Shown here one piece after another: positions 25,910-33,791 of a stretch of 37,320 nt of DNA. A model generated the notes under the pieces. It did not search any database. It had not been told where the DNA came from and saw nothing but the letters and a program-made list of their open reading frames with translations. Position 1 is the stretch's first letter. Each line of letters starts with the position of its first letter. The stretch covers positions 1 through 37,320 of the forward strand of contig JBGTDM010000054.1 of the NCBI GenBank assembly GCA_041748315.1, in the 5' to 3' direction. A program made the position numbers and the translations under genes. This stretch comes from CALMEE01 sp041748315. Lineage in GTDB: Bacteria > Planctomycetota > Planctomycetia > Pirellulales > Pirellulaceae.

Positions 25910-27275
25910 CAAACCCCCTGGTCTGAAAGTCCTATTTGCCGATGATGAAACTCATCTCCAGGAGTTGATTCGAGCTGAATTGCCTCGCATGGGACATCAG
26001 GTCACCGTTTGTCCGGACGGGTTAACCGCGGTAGCCGCTCTGGAAAAAAACAGTTTTGACTGCGTGATCGTTGACTTGGATATGCCTGGTCTCAACGGCA
26101 TCGAAGTGATCGCGAAGGTCAAAGAAATTTCGCCGGATACCGAGACCGTTGTATTGACCGGAAAGGGAACGATGCAATCCGCCGTCGAGGCACTCCGGTT
26201 TGGCTCGTTCGACTACCTGCAAAAACCATGTAAACTGGTCGAATTGCAATCGCTCTTGAATCGTGTTTCTGAAAAGCGCGAGCTGACGAAGCGGTGTCAA
26301 GCGCTTCAAATTCGGTTGTTTCGATTTGAGGGGGATTCCGAGTTGATCGGTGATCACCGGAGTATGCAACGTGTGCGTGCGCTCATTGAAAAAGTTGCAC
26401 CCACCGAATCCACGGTGCTGATTCTGGGCGAAACCGGGACAGGAAAGGAATTGGCGGCTCGAGCTGTACACAATCAAAGTCTCCGCGCTGACAAACCGTT
26501 TGTCGCAATTAACTGTGGAGCACTCCCTGAGAACTTGATCGAAAGCGAATTGTTTGGACACCGCAAAGGTGCCTTTACCGGGGCCGATGAGAATCGAACC
26601 GGATTATTCGAGGTCGCCGATGGTGGAACATTGTTTTTGGACGAGATCGGCGAACTCCCCAAATCGATGCAAGCCAAATTGCTTCGTGTGCTGGAAAGCG
26701 GCGAGATTCGGAAAGTCGGAGACAACAATTCGTTCAAGGTTGACGTGCGCGTGGTCTGTGCGACGCATCGAAATCTACCACAAATGGTTGAGGCAGGAGA
26801 TTTTCGCGAGGACTTGATGTATCGCATCAACACGTTCGAAGTGCATTTGCCCGCTTTACGCGATCGCGTTGAGGATATCCCGGATCTGGCCCATCACCTG
26901 TTGAGACGCTTTCGACCAAGCTTGCCCCTCGGGCAACCGAATATTTCCCCACAGGCTATCGAGTTACTTCAAACCTATGTTTGGCCCGGAAATGTTCGCG
27001 AGCTTGCCAATGTCCTCGAACATGCGTCGATTCTGTGCGAAGAGTTTCCGATCAAGCCGCAGGATTTACCTCGCCAATTTGGAACGCGAACCCTTGTTGG
27101 ACAAAAGATGGTAGCGACTGGAGGGACGCTACGAGCTCTCGAAGCGCAGGCAATCTCTGCGGCACTTGACCGACATGAGGGGAATAAGAACGCCGCTGCC
27201 GAAGAACTAGGTGTTTCGCTAAAGACTCTCTATAACAAGATCAACCAAGGCGTCCTGGTGAAACGAGCGGCGTAG
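25881..27275 (+). CDS. Sigma-54-dependent response regulator, NtrC family
   Basis: A 464-residue activator of sigma-54 RNA polymerase. The receiver domain (about 14-130) carries the acidic pair FADDE (19-23), phospho-acceptor D65 in VIVDLDMPG and the conserved K in LQKP (115). The AAA+ domain has Walker A GETGTGKE (183-190), the sigma-54 contact GAFTGA (230-235) and Walker B TLFLDEIGE (250-258). The Fis-type helix-turn-helix is at the end (AAAEELGVSLKTLYNKI). It overlaps the kinase gene by 29 bases; a second ATG at 25899 is an alternative start. It is the probable output of the kinase at 24302. Its target promoters are not known; one weak sigma-54-like site is at 21151-21164. Confidence 0.95.
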   Translation: MKSESHMQRSKPPGLKVLFADDETHLQELIRAELPRMGHQVTVCPDGLTAVAALEKNSFDCVIVDLDMPGLNGIEVIAKVKEISPDTETVVLTGKGTMQSAVEALRFGSFDYLQKPCKLVELQSLLNRVSEKRELTKRCQALQIRLFRFEGDSELIGDHRSMQRVRALIEKVAPTESTVLILGETGTGKELAARAVHNQSLRADKPFVAINCGALPENLIESELFGHRKGAFTGADENRTGLFEVADGGTLFLDEIGELPKSMQAKLLRVLESGEIRKVGDNNSFKVDVRVVCATHRNLPQMVEAGDFREDLMYRINTFEVHLPALRDRVEDIPDLAHHLLRRFRPSLPLGQPNISPQAIELLQTYVWPGNVRELANVLEHASILCEEFPIKPQDLPRQFGTRTLVGQKMVATGGTLRALEAQAISAALDRHEGNKNAAAEELGVSLKTLYNKINQGVLVKRAA

Positions 27276-27421
27276 TTCACACCGATCCCGATCAGCAAGC
27301 GCACGCCAGTACTTCGTGTAAAATCGGCTGTCCACCGATTGCATTCGAACGTTCATCCGATCCTTCGCCGGTTATCGTTTGCGATTCGAGGCGAACTGCG
27401 ATTCAAGTCTGAAATGCAGAC

Positions 27422-30199
27422 TCAATCGAACTGGGAAAAGTTTTCGACAAAGGTTGCGTATTCTTTTGCCACGTGCTCGACCATTTGGCATAATTGACGA
27501 AAAATCGGGTCGGGTTCGTCAATGGTCTCCTGTTGCCCCATCAATTCCAATTGAAAGCCAAAATGGGCTACTCGCTCAGCCCCCAAATGATTCAGAGCTC
27601 CCTTGAGTGCATGCGCTGTACGTCGCAACTCCTTGGCATTTCCGGATTGAATGGCTTGTTCAATTTCCTGCAACATCCCCTCCCTGGCATCAAGAAACAC
27701 CTTTGCCAGTTCGATCAGCAGCAGCTTATCGCCGCCGACCGTTTCATAAGCGCTGTTCCAATTAACCCATTGAGCAGGTTGTTCGTTGACAAGTGGTTGG
27801 TGAACGGTTTGGGGAATTTCTTCCAGGACCTTCGCGAGGGCATTTAGCAACTTGGGAAGTCGAATGGGTTTAGAGACATACTCGTCCATACCGGCCGCAA
27901 GGCAACGTTCGCGGTCGCCAGTCATGGCATGAGCGGTCATGGCGACAATCGGTGTTCGTTTTTGCCGCGACATCTCGAGTTCACGAATCGCACTCGTTGC
28001 TTCGATTCCATCCATCTTTGGCATTTGTACATCCATCAAGATCAAATCGAAATCCGATTGTTTAAACAATTCAACAGCCTCGACACCATCGTTGGCGATC
28101 GTCAAATTATGGCCCTGCTTTTTCAATAGGCCAATCGCCAGTTTTTGGTTAATCGTATTGTCCTCCGCCAACAAAATTCTCAAGGGACCGGCACGTCGAT
28201 TAAAAGCTTGCTGCTCGCCGCTGTCGATCGTCTCAATGGGAATGTTTAGCGCATTCGAAATTGCCAGAAGCAAATCCGAGTGTTTAACAGGCTTCAAAAT
28301 AAAGGCGTCGCAATCGGTGAGTTGACTGAGTCTTGAATGATCATGTTGTCCACCCGAAATCGCCAATATCAGAGGCGCGTCCAGATGCTTTTTGGTTTCC
28401 CGTATGGCTTGCATCAGCGCACCGTCAGGATCATCCTGGATGAGGCGGGCATCCAGCAAGACGACGGAGATCGGTTGGTTTGCCTCGGCCAACGCGCGCA
28501 ACAGCGCCAAGCCATGTTCAATACTCGCTACGGCGAAGGGACGGATTCCCCACGCTTGCATCATTTCTTCATATATTTTTCGGGTGGTCTCGTACGAATC
28601 GATGACCAGTGCAGAGCGCCCTTTTATAGTTGCAGGAATATCGGCAGGCTGTTGTTGGTCAATGGCCAGTTTGATTGAAAAGAAGAACTCACTTCCTTGA
28701 CCGTGGGTGCTCACGACTTTGAGGTCCCCGTCCATAAGTCTGACGAGGCGGGAACAGATTGCCAAACCGAGTCCGGTTCCGCCGTAATCGCGGGTGGTCG
28801 ATGAGTCTGCTTGTTCGAATTTTTCAAAGATTGAATCGATGTTGTCAGGGGAGATCCCAATGCCGGTATCTCGTACGCTGAAACGAAGTTCGGTCTCATG
28901 TTCATTGAACGCAATGACGTCGACGCTGACCACAACTTCACCCTGCGGAGTAAACTTAATCGCATTGCCAATCAGATTCACCATGACCTGACGGATTCTG
29001 GTGATATCTCCGACAAGTCGCTGGGGGATTTGCGGATCAATCCGCATTGCCAGCTCAATCTTTTTGTCATGGGCTCTTACGGATAAACTACGTACGGTGT
29101 CACCCAATCTCTCGCGGAGATCAAATGTCCGGTGATCCAATTCCAGCTTCCCCGCCTCAATTTTGGAAAAGTCGAGAATGTCATTGATGATCGAAAGCAG
29201 GGACTCGCCCGAATGTTGGACCATCGACAGATATTCACGCTGGGTCTGCTCGAGGCGCGTGTCGAGCAGTAGTTCAGTCATACCGATGATCGCGTTGAGT
29301 GGCGTTCGAATTTCGTGGCTGACATTGGCCAAAAAGTCACTCTTGGCTCGACTGGCTTTTTCAGCAATCTCCTTGGCCTCGCGTAGCGCTTGTTCGGCCC
29401 GTTTTCGAGAGGTAACATCCCAGAACATCCCCTGAATTCCGACTCGGCGACCATCGGGATCCGTCACCGGAGCCTTGAGGACCTCAACATAGATCGTCTT
29501 CTTGCCGTCAGGACCTGGGTGTTCTTCGATATCGTGAAACGGCAATCCCGTCTGCAACACCCAACGATCATCATTCATGTACTTTTCCGCGAGTGTTGGG
29601 GAGAACAAATCCCGGTCTGTTTTGCCGATAAGCCTTTCAAGCGGCATCGCTTGATTGTCGCAATAGCGTTGGTTTGCAAAGACGATTCGACCCTCACGGT
29701 CTTTACGGAACACATTGATCGGGAGGCTTTCAACCAATGAATGATAAATGGCCTTTGATTCTTCAAGGGCCATTTCGATGTCCACCCGTGTTGTGACATC
29801 CTTGGCGATGCAGCCAATGCAATGAGTGCCGTTTCCCTGATCAATCCAGTAAAAACTCCCCTGCATCCAACTGATCATCCCATCGGTACGCTGAATACGA
29901 AAGTGTTGTACAAAAGTTTTGGTCTCAACAATTCGTTCCAATTGCTCGCGAAGTTTCGTTTGGTCGTCGGGGTGAATGGCTTGAAACCAACGCATCGAGT
30001 CCCGTGTGATTTCGGTCAACGTAAGCCCGTAAATCACTTCGGCTGCCGGGTTAATATATAGCAACGAGCGGCCGTCCGCAGAAATCGCCCATACCAGATC
30101 ATTAACCAATCGGAGCAATTTCGACGAAAACTCCTCGCGCGAAATCAAACCTTTCGGCTCGTTGTCAGGATTATTTGCTGGATGATGTTCTGTACTCAC
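27422..30199 (-). CDS. Soluble hybrid histidine kinase (PAS-PAS-HK-REC-REC-Hpt)
   Basis: A 925-residue phosphorelay kinase without membrane segments. Two PAS domains come first (about 25-140 and 148-265, the latter with IVFANQRYCDNQAMPLERLIGKT), each with a PAC tail. HisKA follows with His295 in ANVSHEIRTPLNAIIGM, then HATPase with N-box NLIGNAIKF (408-416), G1 DTGIGIS (444-450) and G2 GGTGLGLA (473-480). The first receiver (about 527-650) is partly degenerate: its acidic pair is reduced to VIDSYE, though D583 and a K in LKPV (636) remain. The second receiver (about 672-793) is complete, with D723 in LMDVQMPKMDG. The C-terminal Hpt domain has His863 in TAHALKG. The start is a GTG at 30199. 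It is convergent with the NtrC-type gene. Partner regulator unknown. Confidence 0.93.
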   Translation of the reverse strand: MSTEHHPANNPDNEPKGLISREEFSSKLLRLVNDLVWAISADGRSLLYINPAAEVIYGLTLTEITRDSMRWFQAIHPDDQTKLREQLERIVETKTFVQHFRIQRTDGMISWMQGSFYWIDQGNGTHCIGCIAKDVTTRVDIEMALEESKAIYHSLVESLPINVFRKDREGRIVFANQRYCDNQAMPLERLIGKTDRDLFSPTLAEKYMNDDRWVLQTGLPFHDIEEHPGPDGKKTIYVEVLKAPVTDPDGRRVGIQGMFWDVTSRKRAEQALREAKEIAEKASRAKSDFLANVSHEIRTPLNAIIGMTELLLDTRLEQTQREYLSMVQHSGESLLSIINDILDFSKIEAGKLELDHRTFDLRERLGDTVRSLSVRAHDKKIELAMRIDPQIPQRLVGDITRIRQVMVNLIGNAIKFTPQGEVVVSVDVIAFNEHETELRFSVRDTGIGISPDNIDSIFEKFEQADSSTTRDYGGTGLGLAICSRLVRLMDGDLKVVSTHGQGSEFFFSIKLAIDQQQPADIPATIKGRSALVIDSYETTRKIYEEMMQAWGIRPFAVASIEHGLALLRALAEANQPISVVLLDARLIQDDPDGALMQAIRETKKHLDAPLILAISGGQHDHSRLSQLTDCDAFILKPVKHSDLLLAISNALNIPIETIDSGEQQAFNRRAGPLRILLAEDNTINQKLAIGLLKKQGHNLTIANDGVEAVELFKQSDFDLILMDVQMPKMDGIEATSAIRELEMSRQKRTPIVAMTAHAMTGDRERCLAAGMDEYVSKPIRLPKLLNALAKVLEEIPQTVHQPLVNEQPAQWVNWNSAYETVGGDKLLLIELAKVFLDAREGMLQEIEQAIQSGNAKELRRTAHALKGALNHLGAERVAHFGFQLELMGQQETIDEPDPIFRQLCQMVEHVAKEYATFVENFSQFD

Positions 30200-30726
30200 T
30201 CTGAAACACCGATTAAGAATTTAAGCTCCTGACACGTTCGTAAGGTTCAGTCTAATAAACTCTGGCCAGGTGACGCAATTGTGCTCCGGGAGTTGAAGAC
30301 ATCGCCCATTCCGCCGGCAAGTCGGTGGATTGCCGTTGGACTGATGTTCCAGGCCTCACTTTTAAAACACGCGACGAAATTTAAGGACCTGGCCCCCAAA
30401 ACTGCAGGTCCACAATCTGCGACATGGCTGGCACGGTCCTCGTCGAATCGTGGAAATCAAAATGTTTCGAAACGAAGGCTCGATACAAGTCTGGGAATCT
30501 TTGGGGGCCGCTAGCGCCAATTGTCAAGGTTTAGCGATTATACCAGTTGTTTCGAAACGGATCAAAAATCTCGACGTTATCAGCTCGATGTTTTTGACGT
30601 TTTGACCTGAAATACCGATTAATGGAGTTAGTCAGTTTATTCGTTGATCGCGGTTTGTTGGCGCATTGACCGTGATCAATGGCAATCGTCGGAGAGCGCT
30701 TGACCCAAGTCTGAGGAGTAAAACAA
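30200..30726. other. 527-base spacer with a repeated palindrome
   Basis: A divergent spacer upstream of both the hybrid kinase (minus) and the outer-membrane protein (plus). It contains two copies of the palindrome GTTTCGAAAC at 30464-30473 and 30549-30558. A 77-residue frame at 30281-30514 crosses the first copy and is probably spurious. The Shine-Dalgarno box of the outer-membrane protein gene, GAGGAG, lies at its 3' end. Confidence 0.5.
30464..30558. promoter_or_regulatory. Pair of GTTTCGAAAC palindromes, possible operators
   Basis: The 10-base perfect palindrome GTTTCGAAAC occurs at 30464-30473 and again at 30549-30558, 85 bases apart, between two divergent genes. Both are followed by G. 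Repeated palindromes in a divergent spacer fit binding of a dimeric regulator, but there is no direct evidence. Confidence 0.35.
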
Positions 30727-31644
30727 ATGTTATTTAGAATTACTGCTGCGGCAACCTTATTGTTGATGACTGCGTCAGTCTCAGTCGCCCAATATCCCCC
30801 GATGTACCCGAGTCAGACGAGAGGAATGCACGGTGGCAATCAGGAAGTCCCAATCGTCTCAACTGCGGCTCGTCGTAATCAGGACCAACAAACTCAGCAT
30901 GGGGCTGGTGTATCGATAACGAATGCTCCATCAGATTCGGGAAATGTCGGCGACAACTATTTTCAAAAACACCAGGCGCATCCCGCCCCTCATGGGCATC
31001 ATGGATATAATTCTGGATACGGAAACGATTGCCACACAGGTAACTGCGGTGTTTACAACGATTGTGCAACGCAATGCTTGGGTCGATATTTCCGAGTTTT
31101 CGGTGGCTGGAACTTTTTAGATGACATGGAAGCAGCCTTGGGTACGGCAGCGGCTCCTGCTGATTTTGAATTCAGAGATGGATGGGTAATCGGAGCAGCA
31201 ATCGGTGACTACGTAAGTTGCAACTTGCGTCGCGAACTGGAGTTCACCTATCGGCATAATTCAGGAGACACGGCTTATATCGGAAGGCAACCCATTGGAG
31301 ACATTGACGGAAGCATTCAGGCTTACTCGGTAATGGGCAATTTAGTCTACGAGTTGAATAACCTGAATCTAGCTGGTTTCCGTCCCTATACTGGCGGAGG
31401 TATCGGGATTGCCTTTGTGGATGGCAATTTCAATGTCTTAGGTGACAATTATTCGATTGACGACGCTGCGTTTGCATACCAGGTGTTTGGTGGCGTCGAT
31501 CGACAGATCAGCCACAATGCACGAGCGTTTGTCGAATATCGATATTTTGGTACCAGCGACATCGAAATCGTCGGACCTGTGGCCACGACTGAAGATAAAT
31601 ACGTGGCGCAAAGCCTGCTGTTCGGTATTCACTTCCAACGTTAA
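30727..31644 (+). CDS. Outer-membrane beta-barrel protein
   Basis: A 305-residue exported protein. GAGGAG sits eight bases before the ATG. A signal peptide (MLFRITAAATLLLMTASVSVA, cleavage near 21) leads into a disordered stretch rich in His, Gly and Asn with four Cys (about 22-120, HPAPHGHHGYNSGYGNDCH). The remainder, from RYFRVFGGWNFLDD to the end, shows the alternating pattern of an eight-stranded OmpA/OmpW-like barrel: GWVIGAAIGDYV, LEFTYRHNSGD, SIQAYSVMGNLVYEL, RPYTGGGIGIAFVDG, AFAYQVFGGVDRQI, ARAFVEYRYFGT, and a last strand YVAQSLLFGIHFQR. It should sit in the outer membrane; the Cys/His-rich segment is unusual and may bind metal. A terminator follows at 31693-31722. Confidence 0.87.
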   Translation: MLFRITAAATLLLMTASVSVAQYPPMYPSQTRGMHGGNQEVPIVSTAARRNQDQQTQHGAGVSITNAPSDSGNVGDNYFQKHQAHPAPHGHHGYNSGYGNDCHTGNCGVYNDCATQCLGRYFRVFGGWNFLDDMEAALGTAAAPADFEFRDGWVIGAAIGDYVSCNLRRELEFTYRHNSGDTAYIGRQPIGDIDGSIQAYSVMGNLVYELNNLNLAGFRPYTGGGIGIAFVDGNFNVLGDNYSIDDAAFAYQVFGGVDRQISHNARAFVEYRYFGTSDIEIVGPVATTEDKYVAQSLLFGIHFQR

Positions 31645-31692
31645 ACACTCGATCCAGTCTGACGGTTTGGCCCACTTGGCCATTACAGAGAT

Positions 31693-31722
31693 TCCCGCGT
31701 GTTAGCTCACGCGGGATTTTTT
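31693..31722 (+). terminator. Rho-independent terminator
   Basis: TCCCGCGTG (31693-31701) pairs perfectly with CACGCGGGA (31708-31716) around the 6-base loop TTAGCT, followed by six T residues. It ends the outer-membrane protein gene. Confidence 0.95.
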
Positions 31723-31889
31723 GTTGACTTGGCAGTTTAACGAATCCCTATGGAGTGGGTGGTGCAACCGCTATGCCCCGATTCGTTTGTGGGTGACGCC
31801 AGTGAGTCGGTCCCCTGTCATTTTATTGGAGATCAACAAGCCGTTCACTGCGGTCGATTGTCACGCACAGCGGCGTACACTTGTTGTGG

Positions 31890-32732
31890 CTAGATTTTGG
31901 TTTGCAATTCGAGCGTCGTTTTGATTTGGTTTGCGATCTCGCGACTCCGTTTTAAACGCTCTTCGTAACTGACATGCTCCAACTGTGGACCAAACAGTTC
32001 AATTTCATAAAATTGGTCATAGCCGATTTCTTCAAACCGTGAAATCCACTTCAAAATCTGTACATCTCCATCGAATAACATTGTTCTTGATTGATCGGTA
32101 CCATTTCCAGAGACCTGATCACGAGATTTGCGGTCTGCAAGTTGTACCAGGGCGAGGTGATTCCTTATTTCATCAAGACGGTCAAAGACTTGGGCGCTCA
32201 TTCCCACATGAAATAAATCGATCACCAATCCTAAGCTGCGGGGATCGTATCGGAGCACGTACTCGATCGACTCTTCCGGCGTCTCAAAGATGCTCCATTG
32301 TGGGGCATGGGTCTGATCCATCGGCTCCAATGCAAGGCGAACTCCATAGTCAAGAGCATAGGGAATCAATTCATTTAGAGCGGAAGTGAGCAGACGTTGA
32401 GAATGGCTGCTGGTATGACCATGGCGAGCACCTGGGTAAAGAATCACGGTTTCAGCGCCAATCTGAGCGGCGCGTCGTATGCCTGCAATTGCGTCTTTCA
32501 CTGCATCCAGATACGAGACACCGTCGCTACCTGTAAACCCGCCGATCCAACTGAAACTTGTTACCTGTAACTGGCTCTCGAACAACCGGTCGAGGTACTC
32601 GTCAAATTGGTGATCTTCCAGTTTCTGATTCCATATCCCGATGCCGCGAAAGCCATGACAGTGACACATCTGTATTTCTTCTTCAAGGGACCAATGATAT
32701 GTCGTAAACTCACTGATCGACCACCGTCCCAT
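31890..32732 (-). CDS. Xylose-isomerase-like TIM-barrel protein (sugar isomerase/epimerase)
   Basis: A 280-residue protein of the AP-endonuclease-2/xylose-isomerase-like superfamily, which includes sugar and inosose isomerases and epimerases. The open frame begins at 32858, but the ATG at 32732 is chosen because CAGGAG lies nine bases before it. Metal-binding positions appear in order: Glu in LALEPMDQTH, Asp and His in GLVIDLFHVG, Asp in VQLADRKSRD, and Glu in YEIELFGPQ at the end. GAETVILYPGARHG is the characteristic strand with a His-containing loop. It has no signal peptide. Substrate cannot be read from the sequence. Such genes are abundant in planctomycetes. It is transcribed alone and ends 245 bases after the plus-strand terminator. 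Confidence 0.85.
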   Translation of the reverse strand: MGRWSISEFTTYHWSLEEEIQMCHCHGFRGIGIWNQKLEDHQFDEYLDRLFESQLQVTSFSWIGGFTGSDGVSYLDAVKDAIAGIRRAAQIGAETVILYPGARHGHTSSHSQRLLTSALNELIPYALDYGVRLALEPMDQTHAPQWSIFETPEESIEYVLRYDPRSLGLVIDLFHVGMSAQVFDRLDEIRNHLALVQLADRKSRDQVSGNGTDQSRTMLFDGDVQILKWISRFEEIGYDQFYEIELFGPQLEHVSYEERLKRSREIANQIKTTLELQTKI

Positions 32733-32904
32733 GATTGGTTGCTCCTGAAAAATGGTGCGTACAATTTCCAGTTTGTCTTGAGAACTTCTCGTCGCAAACC
32801 GGTCGGTTGGAAACTTTCTGAATTTTCTGCTGAGAGGAACAGTATAAAGCCAGATCAATTACTGTAAAGTTAGCTTGACCACGAATTAATTTTTCCCGAT
32901 TTCA

Positions 32905-32932
32905 GGCAGAAAAGTGCTTGCACTTTTCTGCC
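32905..32932. repeat. Perfect 13-bp hairpin, GGCAGAAAAGTGC
   Basis: GGCAGAAAAGTGC (32905-32917) pairs perfectly with GCACTTTTCTGCC (32920-32932), leaving a two-base centre. No T-run follows on either strand, so it is unlikely to be a simple terminator. A degenerate copy is at 13612-13644. Confidence 0.8.
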
Positions 32933-33184
32933 CCGACTTGTTCCCCTGCTTCAAAAAATTCTAAAGTCTGGTATAATTTCGGCGAACCAACAAGTGACAC
33001 CAGGTGATTGACGAAGCAACAATCGAACCATTCATTACACCATGACGTACCACCAGGATCGAAACGAGAACTGCGATACTGATTTCGCATGCTGTGCTTG
33101 AGTTCATCAATTCGCATATTCTGTCTTAGCCTAACTTCCTGTATGTCGTCCGTTTCACGAGTTTACTTGGTGTTCCATTCTAAA

Positions 33185-33223
33185 GCAGTTTGTTGTTCAG
33201 GGATGCAGTTTGTTGTTCAGGGA
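33185..33223 (+). repeat. 20-base tandem duplication
   Basis: GCAGTTTGTTGTTCAGGGA occurs at 33185-33203 and again, without change, at 33205-33223. It lies about 100 bases upstream of the BON-domain gene. Confidence 0.9.
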
Positions 33224-33319
33224 AGAGAATCGCGGCTTCAGAGCGGTTGTTCAAGCGGATGACATTATGAAATCGTTGTCACTGCATCAGAAATTCGCAG
33301 CCGTAAAAGGAGTTCGAGT

Positions 33320-33748
33320 ATGAATCGCTCATCGATGAATTCAATGATCCCCAGTTCATCGTCTGAATCAGATTCGGCCAATCAGATTCCTTCAATCGGT
33401 TGCAGCTCAGCATTAGACAAACCACGTGGCGGACAGCCAGATGAAAAAGCGTTGCTCCTGCTGGGTGAGGTACAAGCTGAACCTGGAATACAACTGGGAT
33501 TGGCCACCCGGCCCATCGCTCAGGAAATGCCCAACGATGACCTCGGTCGTCGGGTCAGTAATTTTTTGAACAGCCGACACTTCGATTCATTTCGTGATCT
33601 CGATATTGAAGTCAACAATGGCGCGGTGATTATTTCCGGGAAGTTGAACAATTACCACGAGAAACAAGTTGCCTTGAGCTGCTGTCAACGTGTCGCCGGC
33701 GTGGTCACTCTAGTCGACAGGATCAAGGTCGCGAAAAAGTCGAGATAA
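33320..33748 (+). CDS. BON-domain protein
   Basis: A 142-residue protein with a disordered, Ser-rich N-terminal half (MNRSSMNSMIPSSSSESDS) and a single BON domain at about 72-140: NDDLGRRVSNFLNSRHF, then LDIEVNNGAVIISGKLNN and HEKQVALSCCQRVAGVVTLVDRIKV, matching the alpha-beta-beta-alpha-beta pattern and its central Gly. BON domains bind membranes or other envelope parts and are often periplasmic, but this protein lacks a signal peptide, so it may be cytoplasmic. GGAG lies eight bases before the ATG. It is convergent with the VWA gene, whose stop is 43 bases away. Confidence 0.85.
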   Translation: MNRSSMNSMIPSSSSESDSANQIPSIGCSSALDKPRGGQPDEKALLLLGEVQAEPGIQLGLATRPIAQEMPNDDLGRRVSNFLNSRHFDSFRDLDIEVNNGAVIISGKLNNYHEKQVALSCCQRVAGVVTLVDRIKVAKKSR

Positions 33749-33791
33749 ATCGCCGACCGCTGGCTTCACTGACGCGACTTGGAGTACATCG

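Larger units (their letters stand above)
32733..33319. other. 587-base divergent spacer
   Basis: The spacer separates the TIM-barrel gene (minus) from the BON gene (plus). It holds a perfect hairpin at 32905-32932 and a 20-base tandem duplication at 33185-33223. A 71-residue frame at 32902-33117 (minus) is not convincing. A purine-rich Shine-Dalgarno box, AAAAGGAG, precedes the BON start. Confidence 0.5.

Noticed and set aside
27320..27342. AATCGG...CCGATT hairpin between the convergent regulator and hybrid kinase genes
   Set aside because: Only six base pairs and no T-run on either side; too weak to call a terminator.
30281..30514. 77-residue plus-strand frame before the outer-membrane protein
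   Set aside because: No ribosome binding site, no family resemblance, and it overlaps the repeated palindrome.
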